5,934 bases of DNA from Burkholderiales bacterium (GTDB taxonomy: Bacteria > Pseudomonadota > Gammaproteobacteria > Burkholderiales > Burkholderiaceae_C). Positions 1-5,465 of this stretch are shown here, piece after piece; positions within the stretch are counted from its first letter, which is position 1; each line of letters begins with the position of its first letter. The stretch spans positions 1-5,934 of the forward strand of contig JAABPT010000121.1 in the NCBI GenBank assembly GCA_011391855.1. Direction: 5' to 3'. The position numbers were made by a program, and so were the translations under genes. Under the pieces are notes generated by a model. The model was not told where the DNA came from, searched no databases, and saw nothing but the letters and a program-made list of their open reading frames with translations.

Positions 1-1
1 G

Positions 2-1282
2 GCACGCTTCGCCAACACGGCCGCGCTGGCCTTCGTGGAGCGCGCGCTGGCGCTGGCCGATCCGGCCGACCACGAGACGCGCTGGCGCGCCCACCTGGTG
101 CGCGAGCGCCACCTGATCCACACCACCGACCACGCCGCGCACGAAGCCGACCTGCAGGCGCTGGCCGATCTGGCCGAACGCCTGGACGACCGCGAGAAGC
201 GCACCGTGGTGGCCATGCGGCGCGCCGCCACGCTGCGTGGCGCCGGCGACTATGCCGGCGCCGAGGCCGCCGATCGGCAGGGGCTGGCGCTGGCGCAGCC
301 GCTGGAGCAGTCGGCGCTGGCCGTCCTGCTGTACGGCGGGCTGGCCGATTCACTCATTGGCGCGGGCCAGTACGAGGCCGCGCGCGAGGTCGCACTGCAG
401 GGACTGCAACTGGCGCGACCGCGCGGCGACCGCGCCGGCGAAAGCGTGCTGGTCAACGCGCTGGGCCTGATCGCGATGGAACGAGGCGACCTCACGGTGG
501 CGGCCGGCCACTTCGAGGACAGCCTGCTCATCACGCGCGAGGTCGGCGACCCGAAGGCGGAGGGCTTGCGCCTGAACAACCTCGGCTCGGTCTACCCGCG
601 GCTGGGCGACTATGCGCGCGCCCGCAGCCACCTCGACCGAGGGCTGCAGCTGGCGCGCCGCACCGGGCACCGGCCCACCGAGGCCGTGGTGCTGCTCAAC
701 ACCGCTTCGGTGGCCCACCTGCAGGGCGACGACACGGCCGCCCTGGCACTGGCCCATGCCGCCTTCGAGGCCGCCGCCAGCAGCGGCCAGCGCGAACTGG
801 AAGCCTATGCGCGCCTGGTGGCCGGCCACGCCGAACTGGGGCTGGGCCGGCATGTGGCGGCACGCGAGGCCTACACCGCTGCGCGCGACATGCTGCGCTC
901 GCTCACCGTGCGCAGCCAGCAGGTCTTCGACCCCATCTCGGGGCTGGCCCGCGTGGCGCTGGCCGAAGGGCGGCTGGACCTGGCGCTGGCCGAGGTGGAG
1001 TTGATGATGGCGCACATGGCCGACGGCGGCCGCTTCGACGGCACCGAGGAACCGCTGCTGCTGCCGCTGACCTGCTGGCAGGTGCTGCACGCCGCGGGCG
1101 ACCCGCGCGCGGCCGATGTGCTGGCCGCGGCGCACAAGGAGCTTCAGGCGCAGGCGGCGCGCATCACCGACCCAATAGCTCAGCGCGGATTCCTGCAGCA
1201 GGTGCCGCACCACCGCGAGATCGTGGCCGCCTGGGAGCGCAGCATGCCAGCGCATGCCGCTGCCGTGCCGGCAGCGCGCTGA
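2..1282 (+). CDS. Tetratricopeptide-repeat protein, C-terminal part (5' end outside window); probable signalling ATPase/cyclase or LuxR/AfsR-type regulator
   Basis: The reading frame is open from the left edge and ends at TGA 1280-1282, giving 426 visible residues. A GTG at 35 is possible but unlikely to be the true start, because the residues before it continue the same helical pattern. The visible part is almost all alpha-helical and Ala/Leu-rich. Glycine-led turns such as GDYAGA, GQYEAA, GDLTVA, GDYARA, GDDTAA and GRHVAA recur exactly every 40 residues (visible residues about 82, 122, 162, 202, 242, 282), as in TPR_12/MalT-type tetratricopeptide repeats. The C-terminus has RGFLQQVPHHREIVAAW, a tail I associate with the TPR end of large AAA-ATPase signalling proteins (adenylate/guanylate-cyclase or BTAD/LuxR types). 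By inference this end is a protein-protein or ligand-sensing scaffold, and any ATPase or catalytic domain lies upstream. No membrane segment is visible. It converges on hisD and has no evident link to histidine synthesis. The TPR fold is secure; the parent family is not. Confidence 0.82.
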   Translation, partial: ARFANTAALAFVERALALADPADHETRWRAHLVRERHLIHTTDHAAHEADLQALADLAERLDDREKRTVVAMRRAATLRGAGDYAGAEAADRQGLALAQPLEQSALAVLLYGGLADSLIGAGQYEAAREVALQGLQLARPRGDRAGESVLVNALGLIAMERGDLTVAAGHFEDSLLITREVGDPKAEGLRLNNLGSVYPRLGDYARARSHLDRGLQLARRTGHRPTEAVVLLNTASVAHLQGDDTAALALAHAAFEAAASSGQRELEAYARLVAGHAELGLGRHVAAREAYTAARDMLRSLTVRSQQVFDPISGLARVALAEGRLDLALAEVELMMAHMADGGRFDGTEEPLLLPLTCWQVLHAAGDPRAADVLAAAHKELQAQAARITDPIAQRGFLQQVPHHREIVAAWERSMPAHAAAVPAAR

Positions 1283-1315
1283 CGTGCCGGCGGCAAGCCG
1301 ATTGGCCGCGGCCGT
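1283..1315. other. 33-base convergent intergenic gap between the TPR gene and hisD
   Basis: The stops of two convergent genes are only 33 bases apart. The gap contains a small inverted repeat (CGGC-AA-GCCG, 1291-1300) and a 10-bp palindrome (GGCCGCGGCC, 1304-1313). A 9-base direct repeat, CGTGCCGGC, occurs at 1264-1272 and 1283-1291. There is no T-run on either strand, so I do not call an intrinsic terminator. At this GC content such short palindromes are expected by chance. Confidence 0.45.
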
Positions 1316-2662
1316 TCAGCCGTGAGGCGTTGGCAGCGGCGCGGCGGCCGCCGACTCGCAGCGCATCTCCGCCGCACGGGCATGCGCCTGCAGTCCTTCG
1401 CCGTGCGCCAGTTCGGCCGCGATCGGCCCCAGCACCTGCGCGCCGGCGGCGCTGACCTCGATCAGGCTGCTGCGCTTGACGAAGTCGTAGACGCCCAGCG
1501 GCGAGGAAAAACGCGCCGTGCCCGAGGTCGGCAGCACGTGGTTCGGGCCGGCGCAATAGTCGCCCAGGCTTTCGCTGGTGTAGGCGCCCAGGAAGATGGC
1601 CCCGGCGTGGCGCAGCAGCGGCTCCCAGCGCTGCGGATCGCGCGAGCTCACTTCCAGGTGTTCGGGCGCGATGCGGTTGCTGATCTCGCACGCCTCTTCC
1701 ATGCTGCGCGTGTGGATCAGCGCGCCGCGGCCAACGAGCGAGGCACGGATGACGTCGCGGCGCGGCATGGCGGGCAGCAGGCGATCGATAGCCTCTTGCA
1801 CGGCGTCGAGATAACCCGCGTCGGGGCTGAGCAGGATGCTCTGCGCCAGCTCGTCGTGCTCGGCCTGGCTGAACAGGTCCATCGCCACCCAGTCGGCGGG
1901 GGTGCTGCCGTCGGCCAGCACCAGGATTTCGCTCGGGCCGGCGATCATGTCGATGCCTACCTGGCCGAAGACGCGGCGCTTGGCGCTGGCGACATAGGCG
2001 TTGCCGGGGCCGGTGATCTTGTCCACGCGCGGCACCGTGGCCGTGCCCCAGGCCAGCGCGGCCACCGCCTGCGCGCCGCCGAGGGTGAAGACGCGGTGCA
2101 CGCCGGCCACGTGCGCGGCGGCGAGCACCAGCGCGTTGCGTTCCCCTCGGGGCGTAGGCACCACCATCACGATCTCGCGCACGCCCGCCACCTGCGCCGG
2201 AATGGCATTCATCAGCACGCTGGACGGGTACGCGGCCTTGCCGCCGGGCACGTAGATGCCCACGCGGTCCAGCGGTGTCACCTTCTGGCCCAGCAACGTG
2301 CCGTCGGCGTCGCGGTAGCTCCAGCTGCGGCAGGCGGCTTCCCGCTGCCGTTCGTGATAACCCCGCACACGGGCTGCGGCCGCTTCGAGCGCACTGCGCT
2401 GCGCCGGGGTGATGGCCTGCAGTGCCGCACGCAGGTCGTCGGCGCCGATCTCCAAATCGGCCATGGAGGCCGCCTGCACGCCGTCGTAGCGCGCAGTGAG
2501 TTCCAGCAGCGCCGCGTCGCCGCGCGCGCGCACGTCGGCAATGATCTCGGCCACACGCGCTTCGATGGCGGCGTCGGTTTCAGCCGACCAGTGCTGCAGG
2601 CGCTGGAATTCAGCCTCGAAATCGGTCGCGCTGGTGGCCAGCCGGCGCACCTTCACCGTCAT
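1316..2662 (-). CDS. hisD: Histidinol dehydrogenase HisD
   Basis: HisD catalyses the last two steps of histidine biosynthesis, oxidising L-histidinol via histidinal to L-histidine with two NAD+; it is a zinc-dependent cytosolic homodimer. The 448-residue product is full length and slightly longer than usual, because of a variable C-terminal tail rich in Ala and Pro. Family motifs are in order: GIYVPGGKAAYPSSVLMNA (135-153), KITGPGNAYVASAKR (215-229, NAD-binding region), AGPSEILVLAD (241-251), SQAEHD (265-270), IAPEHLEV (331-338) and GDYCAGPNHVLPTSGTARF (367-385). By analogy with the E. coli enzyme the catalytic pair is Glu334/His335, and the zinc ligands are Gln266, His269, Asp368 and His427; all are present. 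The ATG at 2662 overlaps the hisG stop as ATGA. A G-rich stretch in the end of hisG just upstream could serve as ribosome-binding sequence, so translational coupling to hisG is likely. No hisC follows; the next gene is convergent. Confidence 0.97.
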   Translation of the reverse strand: MTVKVRRLATSATDFEAEFQRLQHWSAETDAAIEARVAEIIADVRARGDAALLELTARYDGVQAASMADLEIGADDLRAALQAITPAQRSALEAAAARVRGYHERQREAACRSWSYRDADGTLLGQKVTPLDRVGIYVPGGKAAYPSSVLMNAIPAQVAGVREIVMVVPTPRGERNALVLAAAHVAGVHRVFTLGGAQAVAALAWGTATVPRVDKITGPGNAYVASAKRRVFGQVGIDMIAGPSEILVLADGSTPADWVAMDLFSQAEHDELAQSILLSPDAGYLDAVQEAIDRLLPAMPRRDVIRASLVGRGALIHTRSMEEACEISNRIAPEHLEVSSRDPQRWEPLLRHAGAIFLGAYTSESLGDYCAGPNHVLPTSGTARFSSPLGVYDFVKRSSLIEVSAAGAQVLGPIAAELAHGEGLQAHARAAEMRCESAAAAPLPTPHG

Positions 2663-3330
2663 GCCGCCGCCCCCACCGCCGCCTCGAAGGCGTCGATCAA
2701 GGCCCGCAGCGGCTCGCGCTTGAGCTTCAGCGCCGCCGGATTGACGACCAGTCGCGAAGAGATGTCCATGATGCGCTCCACCTCCACCAGGTGGTTGGCC
2801 TTGAGCGTGCTGCCGGTGGAAACGAGGTCGACGATGGCGTCGGCCAGCCCGGTGAGCGGCGCCAGCTCCATCGATCCGTAGAGCTTGATCAGGTCCACGT
2901 GCACGCCCTTGGCAGCAAAGTGCTGGCGCGCGGTGTGTGTGTACTTGGTGGCGACGCGCAGGCGCGAGCCCTGCTTGACGGCCGCCGCGTAGTCGAAGTC
3001 CTCGCGCACCGCCACGCTCATGCGGCAGCGCGCGATCTTCAAGTCCAGCGGGCGGTACAGGCCCCCGCCGCCGCCGTCGGCGGCGCCGTCGTGCTTCCCG
3101 TGCTCCAGCAGCACGTCCAGCCCCGCCACGCCGAGGTCGGCGCCGCCGTGCTGCACATAGGTGGGCACGTCGGAAGCGCGCACCAGCACCACGCGCAAGT
3201 CCGGCCGCGACGTCGGCAGGATGAGCCTGCGGCTCGTTTCAGGGTCTTCCAGCACCTCGACGCCGGCCGCACGCAGCAATGGCATCGAATCGTCGTAGAT
3301 GCGGCCCTTGGACAGTGCGAGCGTGATCAT
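2659..3330 (-). CDS. hisG: ATP phosphoribosyltransferase catalytic subunit, short form, HisG(S)
   Basis: HisG catalyses the committed step of histidine synthesis, joining ATP and PRPP to form phosphoribosyl-ATP and pyrophosphate. The 223-residue length and the lack of the roughly 80-residue C-terminal regulatory domain mark the short form. In known cases this form works in a hetero-octamer with HisZ, which provides histidine feedback; hisZ is not in this window. Visible motifs are ITLALSKGRI at the N-terminus (2-11), the ADLGVAG loop (64-70) and the PRPP-binding DLVSTGSTLKANHL (168-181). An unusual glycine-rich stretch, about residues 79-90, interrupts the segment between LLEHG and LYRPLDL where relatives I recall have only one to three residues. 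The ATG at 3330 fits the conserved N-terminus. It has no strong Shine-Dalgarno sequence, and it overlaps the TGA of a short frame from upstream. The gene overlaps hisD by 4 bases. Confidence 0.96.
   Translation of the reverse strand: MITLALSKGRIYDDSMPLLRAAGVEVLEDPETSRRLILPTSRPDLRVVLVRASDVPTYVQHGGADLGVAGLDVLLEHGKHDGAADGGGGGLYRPLDLKIARCRMSVAVREDFDYAAAVKQGSRLRVATKYTHTARQHFAAKGVHVDLIKLYGSMELAPLTGLADAIVDLVSTGSTLKANHLVEVERIMDISSRLVVNPAALKLKREPLRALIDAFEAAVGAAA
3061..3096 (-). repeat. CCG/GGC-type simple tract encoding a glycine-rich insertion in HisG
   Basis: On the minus strand this stretch encodes about residues 79-90 of HisG, ending in five consecutive glycines. On the plus strand it is near-repetitive CCG followed by CGG. 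It contains an inverted repeat with 8-base arms around one central base (CGCCGCCG 3069-3076, T 3077, CGGCGGCG 3078-3085). Such a tract is prone to replication slippage, and its length is a multiple of three, so hisG stays in frame. Confidence 0.7.
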
Positions 3331-3413
3331 GGGTCAGTCATCCGGGGCGGGCCGTGCAGTCCGCCGGCGCCGCCAAACCGGCGCGCCGCGGACGGTGCAG
3401 CGCAACCGTGGGT
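3331..3413 (-). other. 83-base gap between ibaG stop and hisG start; murA position is empty
   Basis: This interval holds no gene. On the minus strand it stays open in the ibaG frame for 28 codons after the ibaG TAG (3416-3414), until TGA 3329-3327, which overlaps the hisG start as ATGA. The last codons of that frame include an ATG at 3341, giving a possible 4-codon mini-ORF, Met-Thr-Asp-Pro. There is no run of His codons, so no histidine-leader attenuator. Weak inverted repeats are present (CGCCGG 3362-3367 with CCGGCG 3378-3383; ACGGT 3392-3396 with ACCGT 3405-3409), but neither is followed by a U-run. No convincing promoter is seen. Confidence 0.5.
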
Positions 3414-3692
3414 CTAGTGGAGGCAGTCGGGCGCCGTGGGGCCCGGCGGCGCGCTGGCGGCGTATTCGGCGGGAGTCAGGGTCTGCATGGACAGCGCGTG
3501 TATTTCCTCGCGCATGCGCTCGCCCAAAGCCGCGTAGACGCGCTGGTGGCGGCGCACGCGCGGCAGTCCCTCGAATTCGGCCGAGACGATGGTGGCGAAG
3601 AAATGGCGGCCGTCGCCTTCGACCTTCAGGTGCTCGCAGGCCAGGCCGGCGGCGATGAAGTCCTGCACTTGCTGGGGGGTGGGTTCTGCCAT
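3414..3692 (-). CDS. ibaG: BolA-family protein, IbaG/YrbA type
   Basis: This 92-residue protein is close to the E. coli IbaG pattern: HLKVEGDGRHFFATIV (21-36), the basic segment RVRRHQRVY (45-53), and IHALSMQTLTPAEY (64-77) with the family's conserved histidine at 65. BolA-type proteins bind monothiol glutaredoxins with a shared [2Fe-2S] cluster and act in iron-sulfur trafficking and stress response; the role here is inferred from the family. The last 15 or so residues (ASAPPGPTAPDCLH) are a Pro/Ala tail beyond the usual end. In E. coli ibaG sits next to murA and the mla genes, but here it is followed by hisG. The ATG at 3692 gives the expected N-terminus. No Shine-Dalgarno sequence precedes it, but GACAAT lies 9 bases upstream, so it may have its own promoter. 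It starts 37 bases after the yadH stop. Family assignment is firm; the ibaG versus bolA label is slightly less so. Confidence 0.9.
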   Translation of the reverse strand: MAEPTPQQVQDFIAAGLACEHLKVEGDGRHFFATIVSAEFEGLPRVRRHQRVYAALGERMREEIHALSMQTLTPAEYAASAPPGPTAPDCLH

Positions 3693-3701
3693 GGTGCGCC
3701 G

Positions 3702-3707
3702 ATTGTC
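3702..3707 (-). promoter_or_regulatory. Possible -10 hexamer (GACAAT) just upstream of ibaG
   Basis: Read on the minus strand, GACAAT matches the sigma-70 -10 consensus at 4 of 6 positions. It ends 9 bases before the ibaG ATG and is one of few A/T-rich spots in the area. A transcript from it would begin almost at the ATG. I find no good -35 at 16-18 bases, so this is tentative. Confidence 0.35.
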
Positions 3708-3729
3708 TCAGGACCGCGGATCCGGCGCT

Positions 3730-4491
3730 TCAGGTGCGCAGCTTGTAGCCCACGGCCAGCAGCCGCAGCGTCAACGCGGCGACGACGGCGAAGCTGGAGC
3801 CGACGATCGCCAGGCTGATCCACGGCGAGACATCGCTGACGCCGAAGAAGCCGCGGCGGAAGCCGTCGACCATGTAGAAGAAGGGGTTGAGGTGGCTCAC
3901 CGTCTGCCACAGCCCGGGCAGCGAATGCACCGAATAGAACACGCCCGAGAGGAAGGTCATGGGCATGATGATGAAATTCTGGAACGCCGCCGTCTGGTCG
4001 AATTTCTCCGCCCACAGGCCGGCGACCAGCCCCAGCGACCCCATCATCCCGGCGCCCAGGGTGGCGAAAACGATCATCCACCACGGTTCGGCCAGGTGCA
4101 GCGGCGCAAACCACACGGTGACCAGAAACACCCCGGCTCCCACCACCAGCCCGCGCACCACCGAAGCGCCCACATAGGCCGCGAACCAGGCCCAGTGCGA
4201 CAGCGGCGTGACGAGCAGGAACACCAGGTTGCCGGTGATCTTGCTCTGGATCAGCGAGCTGGAGCTGTTGGCGAAGGCGTTTTGCAGCACGCTCATCATC
4301 ACCAGCCCGGGGATCAGGAAGCTGGTGTAGCCCACGCCCGGGTAGACCTCCACGCGCCCTTCCAGCACATGGCCGAAGATCAGCAGGTACAGCACCGCCG
4401 TCAGCACCGGCGCGGCCACGGTCTGCACCGCCACCTTCCAGAAGCGCAGGATCTCCTTGCGGAACAGCGTGCCGGCGCCGGCGAAATTCAT
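3730..4491 (-). CDS. yadH: ABC-2 type transporter permease, YadH-like
   Basis: This 253-residue integral membrane protein matches the ABC-2 permease family and the length of E. coli YadH (about 256). After a short cytoplasmic N-terminus with the RKEILRFWKV coupling-type segment (11-20), hydrophobic stretches lie near residues 22-41, 55-72, 104-128, 137-160, 170-190 and 226-248, giving about six membrane segments. The conserved region FQNFIIMPMTFLSGVFYS (170-187) and HLNPFFYMVDGFRRGFFG (200-217) are typical of the family. It should form the inner-membrane channel of an exporter with the ATPase encoded just upstream. The substrate of YadGH-type systems is not established. The ATG at 4491 overlaps the ATPase stop as ATGA. 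A good Shine-Dalgarno, AGGGGG, lies 7 bases upstream inside the ATPase gene, supporting this start and translational coupling. Confidence 0.94.
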   Translation of the reverse strand: MNFAGAGTLFRKEILRFWKVAVQTVAAPVLTAVLYLLIFGHVLEGRVEVYPGVGYTSFLIPGLVMMSVLQNAFANSSSSLIQSKITGNLVFLLVTPLSHWAWFAAYVGASVVRGLVVGAGVFLVTVWFAPLHLAEPWWMIVFATLGAGMMGSLGLVAGLWAEKFDQTAAFQNFIIMPMTFLSGVFYSVHSLPGLWQTVSHLNPFFYMVDGFRRGFFGVSDVSPWISLAIVGSSFAVVAALTLRLLAVGYKLRT

Positions 4492-5396
4492 GTCGCCGCC
4501 CCCTGCATGATTTCCAGGAACACGTCTTCCAGGTCGGCGCGGCCGATCTCCAGGTCTTCCACCTTTACGCCCGCGGCGCGCAAGGTGCCGAGCACCGACT
4601 CCACCTCGGCGGCGTCGCGTGCCTTCACCTGCACGATGCGGCCGGTGATGCGCGCCGCCGCGGCCACCTCGGGCGGCAGCGGCGCGTCGGTCTTGAAGCG
4701 CAGCATGGTGCTGGCGGTGCCGGCCAGCAGGTTGGCGGTGCGGTCCAGCGCCACCACGCGGCCCTGCTTGAGCATGGCAATGCGGCCGCACAGCGCTTCG
4801 GCTTCTTCCAGGTAATGCGTGGTCAAGAGCACCGTGTGGCCCTGCTGGTTCAGGCGCGAGATGAACTGCCACAGCGTCTGCCGCAATTCCACGTCCACGC
4901 CCGCCGTGGGTTCGTCGAGCACGATCACCGGCGGCCGGTGCACCAGCGCCTGCGCCACCAGCACGCGGCGCTTCATCCCGCCGGAGAGCTGGCGCATATT
5001 GGCGTTGGCCTTGTCCGACAAACCCAGCTCGGCCAGCAGTTCGTCGATCCAGGCGTCGTTGTGGCGCACGCCGAAATAGCCGCTCTGGATGCGCAGCGTC
5101 TCGCGCACGCTGAAGAAGGGGTCGAACACCAGTTCCTGCGGCACGATGCCCAGCGACTTGCGCGCTGCCGGGTAGTCGGCCACCACGTCGTGGCCCATCA
5201 CCGTGACGCTGCCGCCGCTGGCGCGCGCCAAGCCCGCCAGCACCGAGATCAGCGTCGTCTTGCCGGCGCCGTTGGGGCCGAGCAGGCCGAAGAATTCGCC
5301 GTGCTCGATGTCGAAGCTGACGCCGTCGAGCGCACGCAGCGGCCCGCGCGCGCCGCTGTAGACCTTGCTGACATTCTGGAAGCGGACCGCGGGCAT
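4488..5396 (-). CDS. yadG: ABC transporter ATP-binding protein, YadG-like
   Basis: This 302-residue ATPase powers the ABC-2 exporter whose permease follows with a 4-base overlap. All nucleotide-binding motifs are present: Walker A GPNGAGKT (40-47), Q-loop Gln87 in GIVPQE, signature LSGGM (137-141), Walker B VIVLDEP (157-163), D-loop AGVD (165-168) and switch His194 in TTHYLEEAE. About 75 residues beyond the core, from about residue 225, form an accessory C-terminal domain as in drug/antigen-type ABC-2 ATPases. FDPFFSVRETLRIQSGYFGV (91-110) closely resembles the YadG equivalent. The frame stays open well upstream of 5396, but the ATG at 5396 gives the standard N-terminus, MPAVRFQNVSKVY; earlier codons would overlap the divergent tetR gene and show no family resemblance. 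No Shine-Dalgarno is seen, but TACAAT lies 10 bases upstream. The exported substrate is unknown. Confidence 0.95.
   Translation of the reverse strand: MPAVRFQNVSKVYSGARGPLRALDGVSFDIEHGEFFGLLGPNGAGKTTLISVLAGLARASGGSVTVMGHDVVADYPAARKSLGIVPQELVFDPFFSVRETLRIQSGYFGVRHNDAWIDELLAELGLSDKANANMRQLSGGMKRRVLVAQALVHRPPVIVLDEPTAGVDVELRQTLWQFISRLNQQGHTVLLTTHYLEEAEALCGRIAMLKQGRVVALDRTANLLAGTASTMLRFKTDAPLPPEVAAAARITGRIVQVKARDAAEVESVLGTLRAAGVKVEDLEIGRADLEDVFLEIMQGAAT
4499..4504 (-). promoter_or_regulatory. Ribosome-binding site of the yadH-like permease
   Basis: On the minus strand AGGGGG lies 7 bases before the permease ATG, within the last codons of the ATPase gene. It supports the start at 4491 and contrasts with the absent Shine-Dalgarno sequences of yadG, ibaG and tetR. 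Confidence 0.6.
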
Positions 5397-5465
5397 GGAG
5401 CGCGGGATTGTAGGCAGGCCGCGCCAGGTGCACAGGGGCCGGCACCGGTGCCAGAATCCCCGCCC
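5397..5465. promoter_or_regulatory. Divergent tetR/yadG intergenic region with candidate promoters for both genes
   Basis: This 69-base gap separates two divergent start codons, so it should hold both promoters. For yadG (minus), TACAAT at 5407-5412 matches the -10 consensus at 5 of 6 positions, 10 bases before the ATG; only a poor -35 is found (TGTGCA, 3 of 6, spacer 16). For tetR (plus), TGCACA at 5429-5434 and CAGAAT at 5452-5457 each match 4 of 6 with a 17-base spacer, 8 bases before the ATG. Neither gene has a Shine-Dalgarno sequence, so both messages could be leaderless or nearly so. The assignments rest on motif matching only. Confidence 0.45.
5441..5452. promoter_or_regulatory. Perfect 12-bp palindrome GGCACCGGTGCC, candidate TetR operator
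   Basis: The sequence equals its own reverse complement and lies between the divergent starts of tetR and yadG, inside the spacer of the candidate tetR promoter. A third copy of the half-site, GGTGC, is at 5427-5431. TetR-family regulators usually bind palindromes in their own divergent promoter region, so autoregulation and control of yadGH are plausible. This is inference; GC palindromes also arise by chance in such DNA. Confidence 0.4.

Noticed and set aside
350..1255. 301-codon minus-strand frame opposite the TPR gene
   Set aside because: The plus-strand frame carries regular TPR repeats and family features; the antisense product is Gln/His/Arg-rich and featureless.
1283..1315. Bidirectional intrinsic terminator between the TPR gene and hisD
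   Set aside because: Only short GC palindromes are present and no T-run follows on either strand; at this GC content they are expected by chance.
1322..2881. 519-codon open frame on the plus strand opposite hisD and hisG
   Set aside because: It is antisense to two unmistakable his genes. Its product is His/Arg/Ala-rich with no domain-like pattern, as expected for the reverse frame of high-GC coding DNA.
3331..3413. Histidine leader peptide/attenuator ahead of hisG
   Set aside because: No run of His codons, and no terminator-antiterminator pair with a U-run. The short frame present has only two scattered His codons.
3589..4815. 408-codon open frame on the plus strand opposite ibaG, yadH and yadG
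   Set aside because: It overlaps three well-supported genes on the other strand, is rich in His, Gln and Arg, and shows no recognisable motif.
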